A stretch of DNA of 5,577 bases from positions 1 to 5,577 of the forward strand of contig CAJTPP010000059.1 in assembly GCA_910578235.1 (NCBI GenBank). The letters run 5' to 3'. The notes beneath the pieces were generated by a model. It searched no databases. It had not been told where the DNA came from and saw only the letters and a list, made by a program, of their open reading frames with translations. The translations under genes were made by a program, and so were the position numbers. Each line of letters starts with the position of its first letter. The first letter of the stretch is position 1. Positions 1 to 5,577 of the stretch are shown piece by piece. The DNA comes from an uncultured Clostridia bacterium. GTDB lineage: Bacteria > Bacillota > Clostridia > UBA1381.

Positions 1-1025
1 CTAACAAAGCCGCCTTAGATGAATATGAAAAGCTGTGCGGTAGTATCGACTGTGATTTTGAGAAAAAAAGCGCGTACACATATTCTATGATTGATAGACA
101 AAAAATAGAGAATGAGGTTCGCGCTTTATGCGGTTTAGGGATAGACGCTGAATTTACGGATACTTTAGAGCTTCCGTTTAAAACAGCGGGAGCTGTAAAA
201 GTTAATAATCAGGCACAGTTTAATCCTTTAAAATTTATTGCGGAAATTTCCCGAGGTCTCAATATATACGAAAATACATTTATTCGAGATATATCTCCTA
301 ATACGGCCATTACGGATCATGGTAAAATAACAGCGGATAATATAATTGTCGCGACGCATTTTCCGTTTATTAACAAGCATGGAAGTTATTTTTTGAAGCT
401 GTATCAGCATCGCTCGTATGTATCTGCATTTGAAAACGCACAGGAAATGGACGGAATGTATGTTGATGAGGATGATAAGGGGATGTCATTCCGCTCGTAT
501 AAAAATCTTCTGTTTATAGGAGGCGGAGGACATAGGACAGGTAAAACAGGCGGTAATTGGAATGAAATTTATGACTGTGCAAAAAAATATTATCCGGATA
601 TAAAAGAAAAATATTCGTGGGCAGCTCAGGACTGTATGAGTCTTGATAAAGTTCCGTATATAGGCTTATATTCAAAACGAACCCCTGATCTATATGTCGC
701 GTCTGGTTTTAATAAGTGGGGAATAACTTCTTCCATGGCGGCGGCTCGTATACTTACAGATATGATATGCGGGAGAGAAAATGAATTTGCGGAAGTGTTT
801 TCACCGCATAGGAGTATATTGAAACCGCAGCTTGCGGTAAACGGATTTGAGGCAACCATGAATTTATTGACGCCTACTACAAAAAGATGCCCGCATTTGG
901 GCTGCGCTCTAAAATGGAATGGTGCGGAGCATACATGGGATTGTCCTTGCCACGGATCACGATTTGAAGAAAACGGTGATCTTATAGATAATCCTTCCAC
1001 AGGAAATGCAAATGTCAATAAATAG
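1..1025 (+). CDS. FAD-dependent oxidoreductase with C-terminal Rieske [2Fe-2S] domain (3' part; start lies upstream)
   Basis: The reading frame is open from base 3, before the first ATG at 87, and reads naturally there (LDEYEKLCGSIDCDFEKK), so the gene enters from the left and 340 C-terminal residues are visible. Seen: a DAO-type FAD oxidoreductase segment, including NIIVATHFPF and, near base 705, GFNKWGITSSMAAARIL, the usual C-terminal FAD-contacting stretch. A Rieske domain follows: CPHLGC (codons 888-905) and CPCHGS (codons 942-959). Cluster ligands are the Cys at 888, His at 894, Cys at 942 and His at 951; the Cys at 903 and 948 would form the usual disulfide. Known family: Bacillus YhfW-like proteins of about 500 residues, so roughly 170 residues are missing off the edge. 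It is probably a cytoplasmic flavin/iron-sulfur redox enzyme; its substrate is unknown. All cluster ligands are present and no frameshift is seen. It ends in its own hairpin and is probably unrelated to the sugar genes downstream. Confidence 0.93.
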   Translation, partial: NKAALDEYEKLCGSIDCDFEKKSAYTYSMIDRQKIENEVRALCGLGIDAEFTDTLELPFKTAGAVKVNNQAQFNPLKFIAEISRGLNIYENTFIRDISPNTAITDHGKITADNIIVATHFPFINKHGSYFLKLYQHRSYVSAFENAQEMDGMYVDEDDKGMSFRSYKNLLFIGGGGHRTGKTGGNWNEIYDCAKKYYPDIKEKYSWAAQDCMSLDKVPYIGLYSKRTPDLYVASGFNKWGITSSMAAARILTDMICGRENEFAEVFSPHRSILKPQLAVNGFEATMNLLTPTTKRCPHLGCALKWNGAEHTWDCPCHGSRFEENGDLIDNPSTGNANVNK

Positions 1026-1026
1026 A

Positions 1027-1059
1027 ATAAATAACGCCTGTTATACAGGCGTTATTTAT
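1027..1059 (+). terminator. Intrinsic terminator after the oxidoreductase gene
   Basis: A perfect 15-bp inverted repeat (1027-1041 pairing with 1045-1059) with a 3-nt loop begins two bases after the stop codon. The GC-rich core is ACGCCTGT/ACAGGCGT and the outer part of each arm is A/T. The T stretch after the core is broken (TTATTTAT), so termination may be moderate. The A-rich left arm could let it work in both directions. Confidence 0.8.
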
Positions 1060-1140
1060 CGTATATAAGAAAATCAACAGATATTTGTTTTTTTAGAAAG
1101 TATAATAATAAAGTGCGCGTATTGCAATATGGTATATGAA

Positions 1141-1154
1141 TGTAAATATTAACA
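1141..1154. promoter_or_regulatory. Imperfect palindrome upstream of the regulator promoter (possible operator)
   Basis: The sequence has the form TGTnAATATTnACA, two 7-bp half-sites with one mismatched pair. It is centred about 50 bases before the predicted transcription start of the regulator gene, a place where a transcription factor could bind. The surrounding DNA is very AT-rich, so a chance palindrome is quite possible. I cannot assign it to a known regulator. Confidence 0.2.
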
Positions 1155-1164
1155 GAATAATGTA

Positions 1165-1193
1165 TTGACCAATGCCATTTTTTGTGATAAAAT
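1165..1193 (+). promoter_or_regulatory. Sigma-A promoter of the AraC-type regulator gene
   Basis: The -35 is TTGACC (1165-1170), followed by a 17-bp spacer and the -10 TAAAAT (1188-1193). A TG one base before the -10 (1185-1186) makes it an extended -10. Transcription would start near 1200, giving a leader of about 30 bases. This is the best promoter in the 204-base gap between the two genes; the rest of the gap holds the upstream hairpin and AT-rich DNA with no credible ORF. Confidence 0.7.
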
Positions 1194-1212
1194 AACAAAT
1201 ATAAATAGTGTC

Positions 1213-1217
1213 AGGAG
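1213..1217 (+). promoter_or_regulatory. Ribosome binding site of the regulator gene (long spacing)
   Basis: AGGAG lies 12 bases before the ATG at 1230. This is longer than the usual 5-9 bases and suggests modest translation. No other in-frame ATG, GTG or TTG lies between this site and 1230, so the start is still the best choice. Confidence 0.6.
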
Positions 1218-1229
1218 CGCATATTAGAA

Positions 1230-3548
1230 ATGAAATGGAATAAATTTAAAAATTATAATAAAAATAAAAGTATATTTAATCGGCATACAATTTTATTATC
1301 ATGGTTAATTTCTTATATAATAGTTCTTCTGATCCCGTTTGCTGGAAATCTAATTGTAAATGCGCGTGTTCATCATATAATTGAGGAAGATATTTTTGCG
1401 TCAAATAAAATGCGCTTAGAAATTTTGCGTGATAAGGTGGATGTTTTTTTTCATGAAAGCGAGCGTATCGCGTCAGAAATGATGGGAGATGATGGTATTG
1501 CAAAGCTGTCACAGGCAAACAGTGCCGATAATTTTACACGTTATGATGCAATCAGTATAGGAAATATGTTTCAGCGACATATCTTTTCAGCGTCACATCA
1601 GATCAGCGGTTATCTGTATTTTCCGAAAATGGATATGATTTTATCTAATAATTCTTTAATTGATTCTAAAACATTTTATGATACTTATTATTCGGACAGC
1701 GGCATTTCTTATAATGAATGGATGATGAGATTTACAGGCAAAGAGAGATCATTGTATGCGACAAATACTACATATGGGAATGTCGGTGTGGGCGAGGCGA
1801 TAGAAAATATTCGGGAATTGTGGATTCTTGGAAAAGGCTCGGAGGAACGGACTGTTGTGGTGACGCTTATAAGCGGTGACACGCTGTTCAGCAATTTGAC
1901 TGACGCAGATGAAGACAGTTCAATTATGATACTTGATGAAAATAAAAAAATATTAGTCGGTAAAGGACAGGAGTATGAGGACGATTTTTTTTGCGATATG
2001 AAGTTTGATAAGAACAATTCTACAGCCGCTTTTAAATATAAGTCCCAAAATCAGATAGCTTCCAGTATTGCTTCAAAATGGAATGGAATGCAGTATGTAT
2101 ATATAATAAAGGAAGCGGATTTTAATAAAAAAATGTCTTTGATATGGAGAGTTATGATCGTCTGGGTAAGTATTGCGGTACTCGTGGGAGTGGGCATGAT
2201 AATAGTAATTATTCGTAATAATTACCGGCCGTTAAAGAATTTGATAAGCATACTGAAAAAAATGGAATATCACGACGAATTTAACAGTCAAAACGAATAT
2301 ATAATTATCAAAGAGGTCATCAATAAACTGATTGACGGAAACAACGTAAAAGACAGCGTATTGAAACGTCAGAAGGATAATTTACAGAATATGTATCTTT
2401 CAAATATAATTGAAGGGAAAAATATTAAAAATTCGTTTCAGAAACTGTCATCGGTAGGAATAGTATTTAAGAAGCCGGTATTCTATATTGCGTTGATAAG
2501 TATTGAGGATTTAGGTAAATTTGCTGAAGGGAATTCAGATGTTGAGTATAATATGAGACTGGCAATATACGCGCTGTCAAATATTATTTCCGAGATATTA
2601 GAAGCGCATTTCCCGGTTAATATATGTGAGATAAACAATACGATAGTCTGTGTGGTAAATACAGACGGAGAACGGAAAGATAAGGATATATTAAAGGAAA
2701 ATCTTATAAAGGCGCAGGACAGTATAGGGTATTATTTCGATACAATAATAACAGTGGCAATAAGCGGAGAGGGAAGAGACGCGGAAAACTTACACCGGCT
2801 GTATAATGATGCTGTGTCAGCCGAAGAATATCGTAATATTATCGGAGGGGAGGATTTAATAGATTATACGGAAATTGAGGAAGACAGTAAAACCGCTTAC
2901 GGTTATTCAAAAGCAAAGTGGCATGAGCTGGTACATATAATTGATACAGGTGATTTGACAAATGCGGAACGTATGCTGGATGAAATCATTAAAAGTGATT
3001 TTGAGGAAAATTTGTCTTCTAAGCGTATAAAGCAGGGGATGGCGTGTATTTTAATAAGTATGATTGCAGAGCTTGAAGCGGGGAAATTTGAATTTATCAA
3101 TCAATGCTCGGAGTATATGAAAAAAATAACAAGCTCGTTCAGTATTGCGGAATTTAGAGACAGCGTAATGAACTTGAGTCAAATGATAAGCGGATATCGT
3201 GAACATGAAATTGAAAATGCTCCCACGCTTTCAGATGATATTAAGTCATATATACATAAAAATTATGATGATTATGATTTGAATGTGTCATTGATCGGAC
3301 AGAAGTTCAATATGACATCGGCGTATTTATCAAAACTTTTTACAGAGCAGACAGGTGTAAAACTACTGGATTATATTAATATGTATCGGGTTGACAGAGC
3401 GAAGAAGCTGCTTTTAGATCAACCGGAGATGAAGATTGAACAGGTAGGGGAGTATACTGGTTTTTCTGTGAACAGAACATTTTTAAGAACATTTAAAAAA
3501 TATGAGGGAATAAGTCCAAGCGTATACAGAGAACAAAATAATAAATGA
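1230..3548 (+). CDS. Membrane-anchored AraC-family transcriptional regulator with extracytoplasmic sensor domain
   Basis: This 772-residue one-component regulator probably senses an extracellular carbohydrate signal and activates the adjacent transporter operon. Seen in order: a short basic cytoplasmic start (1-18); membrane segment 1 (about 20-43); an outside region of about 260 residues (45-302) of the Cache-like kind common in this class; membrane segment 2 (about 303-329); a HAMP-like juxtamembrane stretch beginning RPLKNLI (333-339); a poorly conserved middle domain resembling the degenerate GGDEF-like domain of such regulators (about 380-550, with LYNDAVSAEEYRNIIGG); and an AraC double helix-turn-helix (about 667-770). 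The first HTH is NVSLIGQKFNMTSAYLSKLF (685-704). The second is around EQVGEYTGFSVNRTFLRTFK (737-756), ending in the family signature GISPSVYRE. Length and layout are normal for regulators located before LplA-type binding proteins in Firmicutes. The ligand is unknown. It has its own promoter and terminator and so is not co-transcribed with the transporter. Confidence 0.93.
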   Translation: MKWNKFKNYNKNKSIFNRHTILLSWLISYIIVLLIPFAGNLIVNARVHHIIEEDIFASNKMRLEILRDKVDVFFHESERIASEMMGDDGIAKLSQANSADNFTRYDAISIGNMFQRHIFSASHQISGYLYFPKMDMILSNNSLIDSKTFYDTYYSDSGISYNEWMMRFTGKERSLYATNTTYGNVGVGEAIENIRELWILGKGSEERTVVVTLISGDTLFSNLTDADEDSSIMILDENKKILVGKGQEYEDDFFCDMKFDKNNSTAAFKYKSQNQIASSIASKWNGMQYVYIIKEADFNKKMSLIWRVMIVWVSIAVLVGVGMIIVIIRNNYRPLKNLISILKKMEYHDEFNSQNEYIIIKEVINKLIDGNNVKDSVLKRQKDNLQNMYLSNIIEGKNIKNSFQKLSSVGIVFKKPVFYIALISIEDLGKFAEGNSDVEYNMRLAIYALSNIISEILEAHFPVNICEINNTIVCVVNTDGERKDKDILKENLIKAQDSIGYYFDTIITVAISGEGRDAENLHRLYNDAVSAEEYRNIIGGEDLIDYTEIEEDSKTAYGYSKAKWHELVHIIDTGDLTNAERMLDEIIKSDFEENLSSKRIKQGMACILISMIAELEAGKFEFINQCSEYMKKITSSFSIAEFRDSVMNLSQMISGYREHEIENAPTLSDDIKSYIHKNYDDYDLNVSLIGQKFNMTSAYLSKLFTEQTGVKLLDYINMYRVDRAKKLLLDQPEMKIEQVGEYTGFSVNRTFLRTFKKYEGISPSVYREQNNK

Positions 3549-3593
3549 AAACACCCGTAATGTCTTTAGACGTAAGACATTACGGGTGTTTTC
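3547..3593 (+). terminator. Strong intrinsic terminator after the regulator gene
   Basis: A perfect 20-bp inverted repeat (3547-3566 with 3574-3593) encloses a 7-nt loop. The GC-rich part is ACACCCGTAATGTC, flanked by an A-tract on the left and TTTTC on the right, so it could stop transcription from both sides. The left arm begins inside the regulator's TGA stop codon (3546-3548). It insulates the transporter operon from the regulator transcript. Confidence 0.88.
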
Positions 3594-3621
3594 TTATATA
3601 AGAATGCCTCCATTGCTTATT

Positions 3622-3674
3622 TTGTCACCTGTTTTATTTTTTGTCATATGCATTTTTTTATTGTCAATTGTATT
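3622..3674 (+). repeat. Three direct repeats TTGTCAnnTGnnTT; candidate operator for the AraC-type regulator
   Basis: Copies lie at 3622-3635, 3641-3654 and 3661-3674. All three share the same ten bases in TTGTCAnnTGnnTT and start 19 and 20 bases apart, about two helical turns, so they face the same side of the DNA. AraC-family proteins typically bind tandem direct half-sites at such spacing (AraC itself: 21 bases). The last copy overlaps the weak -35 of the transporter promoter, as expected for an activator that contacts RNA polymerase. That the neighbouring regulator binds here is inference. The stretch is T-rich, which raises the chance of coincidence for the TT positions but not for TTGTCA and TG. 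Confidence 0.55.
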
Positions 3675-3696
3675 AGACATAACTGAATGTTATCAT
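3668..3696 (+). promoter_or_regulatory. Predicted promoter of the sugar ABC transporter operon
   Basis: The -10 is TATCAT (3691-3696) with an extended TG (3688-3689). Upstream, with 17-bp spacing, is a poor -35, TTGTAT (3668-3673). Transcription would start near 3703, leaving a leader of about 37 bases. A weak -35 overlapped by the last TTGTCA repeat fits an activator-dependent promoter. The exact -35 is uncertain, since TTGTCA at 3661 is itself -35-like but has no good -10 at proper spacing. Confidence 0.5.
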
Positions 3697-3725
3697 GAAT
3701 GTAAAGAAATAAAAAATAAAAAAAT

Positions 3726-3730
3726 GGAGG
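3726..3730 (+). promoter_or_regulatory. Ribosome binding site of the solute-binding lipoprotein gene
   Basis: GGAGG lies 9 bases before the ATG at 3740, a strong match at good spacing. It fixes the start directly before a typical lipoprotein signal peptide (MKKKLWKK) and fits high expression of the binding protein. Confidence 0.85.
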
Positions 3731-3739
3731 AAGAATATT

Positions 3740-5341
3740 ATGAAAAAAAAGCTATGGAAAAAAACACTTTGTGTTATAACCTCAGCGGTAATGCTTGCAG
3801 GGGTTATAAGTTCATGCGGACAAGAGCAGCAGGACAATGTGTCTGTAAACGGTTCAGGTGTTACGCTTGCCGGCGGAGACAGTGTTTACCCGATGCAGTC
3901 GGAAGACACACTGACAGTTTGGGTTGCGATGAATGACAGCGCAAAGCTGAAGTACACAAATCTTGCTGAAACACCGTTTGGAAAACAATGGATGGAAGAA
4001 ACGGGAGCAAATATTGAGTTTATTCATCCTACATCCGGTAATGCGGCCGAACAGTTTAATTTGCTTCTTACATCAAAAAACAAACCGGATATAATTATTT
4101 ATGACTGGTACAGTGTTGCGGGGGGACCTCAGAAATATATTGATGAGGAAGTCATATACAGCCTTAATGATATTATTGACAATTATTCTCCCAATCTAAA
4201 GAAATATCTTGAAGAAAATCCTGATATCGATAAATCTGTCAAGACCGATACGGGAAAATATTATGTATATCCGTTTGTGCGGGGAAATGAGAAGCTGACT
4301 GTGTCAAAGGGACCTATTATAAGAAAGAGCATACTGACACAGTTAAATATGCAGGTTCCCGAAACGATTGACGAGTGGCACGAGCTTTTGCTTGGAGCCA
4401 AAAACCTCGGAGTATCGACACCTTTGAGTTATAAGCTTTTAGAATTTGAAAAGAACGGTATTTTCTCGGGCGCGTTTGGTGTTAAAGAAGGTTTTTACCT
4501 TGACGATAACGGTAAAGTTCAGTATGGACCTGCTCAGCCCGGAGTAAAGCAGTATCTTGAAACAATGAAGCAGTGGTTTGACGAGGGTCTGCTGGATCAG
4601 AATATTTCAAATGTAGAGCAGAAGGTTATTGACGCAAATATTCTTAATAACAGCACTGTAGCGACTGTGGGTTATGCGGGAAGCGCTATCGGAACATATA
4701 TAAATGCGGGAGTGGATATGATTGCTGCTCCAAATCCTGTGCTTGAAAAAGGAACTATTTCGGAGTTCGGACAGAAGGATAATGCGTATGTGCCGAGCAA
4801 TTCTGCCGCGATCACTACGGATTGTAAGAATATAGAGCTGGCCGCGAGATTTTTGGATTACGCTTACGGTGATAAAGGATCATTGCTTTTGAATTTTGGA
4901 GTAGAGGGAGAAAGCTATACGATGGAAGACGGAAATCCGGCGTATACAGATGTAATACTTAATAATCAGGAAGGATATTCTATTTCACAGGCTCTTTCAA
5001 TGTATATGATGATTGGCAGCGGGCCGTATGTGCAGGATGTTCGTTATATAGATCAGTTTTATCAGCACAAGGAGCAGAGAGACGCGCTTGATGTTTGGGC
5101 TAATACAAATTCCGCAAAGCATCTGATTCCACAGATAACATTTAATTCGGAAGAAAGCCTGAAGGTGGCAAAACTGACAAATGAAATTCAGACATATGTA
5201 GAAGAAATGTGGCTGAAATTTATAATGGGTGTGGAAACGCTGGATAATTTTGACGCATATATTGCGCAGCTCGATGCTCTCGGATTACAGGAACTTATTG
5301 AATATGAGGAAACAGCGCTGGCAAGATATAATGAGAGGTGA
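3740..5341 (+). CDS. Extracellular solute-binding lipoprotein of a carbohydrate ABC transporter (LplA-like)
   Basis: This 533-residue lipoprotein captures a sugar or oligosaccharide outside the membrane and delivers it to the permease encoded next. Seen: a lipoprotein signal peptide with basic start KKKLWKK, a hydrophobic core (about 9-23) and lipobox ISSC, giving the lipidated Cys26. A linker rich in polar residues follows (27-55), then the mature fold from DTLTVWVAMN (56-65). Typical cluster features of this large binding-protein family are NKPDIIIYDW (114-123), the hinge-side stretch VPSNSAAITT (351-360), NFGVEGESYTMEDGNP (385-400), and a C-terminal tail with LDNFDAYIAQLDALGLQELI (501-520). 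Length matches the family (about 500-560). The gene is preceded by a strong ribosome binding site and followed after five bases by an LplB-type permease, so both are surely in one operon. Expression is probably controlled by the upstream AraC-type regulator through the repeats at 3622-3674. The substrate cannot be deduced from sequence. Confidence 0.94.
   Translation: MKKKLWKKTLCVITSAVMLAGVISSCGQEQQDNVSVNGSGVTLAGGDSVYPMQSEDTLTVWVAMNDSAKLKYTNLAETPFGKQWMEETGANIEFIHPTSGNAAEQFNLLLTSKNKPDIIIYDWYSVAGGPQKYIDEEVIYSLNDIIDNYSPNLKKYLEENPDIDKSVKTDTGKYYVYPFVRGNEKLTVSKGPIIRKSILTQLNMQVPETIDEWHELLLGAKNLGVSTPLSYKLLEFEKNGIFSGAFGVKEGFYLDDNGKVQYGPAQPGVKQYLETMKQWFDEGLLDQNISNVEQKVIDANILNNSTVATVGYAGSAIGTYINAGVDMIAAPNPVLEKGTISEFGQKDNAYVPSNSAAITTDCKNIELAARFLDYAYGDKGSLLLNFGVEGESYTMEDGNPAYTDVILNNQEGYSISQALSMYMMIGSGPYVQDVRYIDQFYQHKEQRDALDVWANTNSAKHLIPQITFNSEESLKVAKLTNEIQTYVEEMWLKFIMGVETLDNFDAYIAQLDALGLQELIEYEETALARYNER
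5335..5341 (+). promoter_or_regulatory. Ribosome binding site of the permease gene, overlapping the lipoprotein stop codon
   Basis: GAGGTGA complements the 16S rRNA tail well and includes the TGA stop (5339-5341) of the lipoprotein gene. It leaves 5 bases to the ATG at 5347, which suggests translational coupling. The earlier ATG at 5343 reads only four codons before a stop, so 5347 is the start. Confidence 0.85.
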
Positions 5342-5346
5342 TATGT

Positions 5347-5577
5347 ATGAAAGCTAAAAACAAGTATAAGGAACCATTCGCTAAACGTGTTAAAATAGAT
5401 TGGCGCAGGAATAAATCCATATATTTGCTGTTAATTCCAATTATTGCGTTTTATATTATATTCAGATATTTCCCTATGGGAGGAGCTACAATAGCATTTC
5501 AGGATTATATTCCCGCAAAGGGTATAGTCGAGAGTCAGTGGGTGGGTTTTCAGCACTTTGCAGATTTCTTCACAAGC
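5347..5577 (+). CDS. Carbohydrate ABC transporter permease, LplB-like (5' part; runs off the right edge)
   Basis: The 77 visible residues are the start of an inner-membrane permease of the binding-protein-dependent transport family, which would form the sugar channel with a second permease expected downstream. Seen: a basic cytoplasmic start (KAKNKYKEPFAKRVKIDWRRNK, residues 2-23, in which WRRNKSIYLLLIP is typical), membrane segment 1 (about 24-42), and the family signature FRYFPMGGATIAFQDY (43-58) followed by WVGFQHFADFF (65-75). Members are about 290-320 residues, so about three quarters is missing, including the EAA loop that contacts the ATPase. No ATPase gene is visible; in this transporter class it is often a shared MsmK/MsmX-type protein encoded elsewhere. 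The five-base gap to the lipoprotein gene shows they share an operon. Confidence 0.93.
   Translation, partial: MKAKNKYKEPFAKRVKIDWRRNKSIYLLLIPIIAFYIIFRYFPMGGATIAFQDYIPAKGIVESQWVGFQHFADFFTS

Noticed and set aside
87..89. ATG as the true start of the oxidoreductase
   Set aside because: The frame stays open and protein-like back to base 3, there is no good ribosome binding site at a proper distance (the GAGAAAAAAAG before it is weak and too far), and the family needs a longer N-terminal FAD-binding part.
626..1018. A 130-codon open frame on the minus strand
   Set aside because: It lies wholly inside the oxidoreductase gene, opposite the well-conserved Rieske domain, and its protein resembles nothing I recognise.
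1101..1106. TATAAT as a -10 box of an additional promoter
   Set aside because: There is no -35-like hexamer 16-18 bases upstream, and the region is AT-rich enough for TATAAT to occur by chance.
1120..1129. TATTGCAATA palindrome as an operator
   Set aside because: A single 10-base palindrome in AT-rich DNA about 40 bases before the -35, with no second copy; it cannot be told from chance.
1276..3100. Three short minus-strand open frames (1276-1518, 1709-2017, 2903-3100)
   Set aside because: All are antisense to the intact regulator gene, have no visible ribosome binding site or domain, and are expected by chance.
3586..3936. A 116-codon open frame with a hydrophobic start that could look like a small membrane protein
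   Set aside because: It starts with GTG inside the terminator stem, has no ribosome binding site at that GTG or at the inner ATG (3604), and runs into the lipoprotein gene in another frame, where it becomes Cys/Arg-rich. The hydrophobic part is explained by the T-rich regulatory DNA.

Overview
The window looks like an AT-rich, low-GC Gram-positive (Firmicutes) genome, most likely a carbohydrate-feeding anaerobe of the class Clostridia. This rests on a canonical Gram-positive lipobox, GGAGG-type ribosome binding sites, extended -10 promoters, and the characteristic pairing of a membrane-anchored AraC-type regulator with an LplA/LplB-type sugar ABC transporter. I do not name a genus. All genes lie on the + strand.

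Layout. Bases 1-1025 hold the 3' part of an FAD-dependent oxidoreductase with a C-terminal Rieske [2Fe-2S] domain; its start is off the left edge. A perfect hairpin (1027-1059) ends that transcript. A gene-free stretch of about 200 bp then carries a good sigma-A promoter (1165-1193) for a 772-residue regulator (1230-3548) with two membrane segments, an extracytoplasmic sensor region and a C-terminal AraC DNA-binding domain. A second perfect hairpin with 20-bp arms (3547-3593) touches the regulator's stop codon. It is followed by a T-rich regulatory stretch with three evenly spaced direct repeats (3622-3674) and an extended -10 promoter (3668-3696). These lead into a solute-binding lipoprotein (3740-5341) and, five bases after its stop, the first permease gene (5347 to beyond the right edge).

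How it fits together. The regulator probably senses an extracellular sugar, oligosaccharide or liganded binding protein. It would then activate the transporter operon by binding the three TTGTCAnnTGnnTT repeats just upstream of a promoter with a poor -35. The lipoprotein captures the substrate and hands it to the permease; a second permease and possibly glycoside hydrolases would be expected to the right of the window. The substrate cannot be read from this sequence. The oxidoreductase is transcriptionally separate and shows no evident link to sugar uptake.

I see no wholly new system here. The most informative undescribed element is the candidate operator array between regulator and transporter, with a weaker look-alike at the regulator's own promoter.
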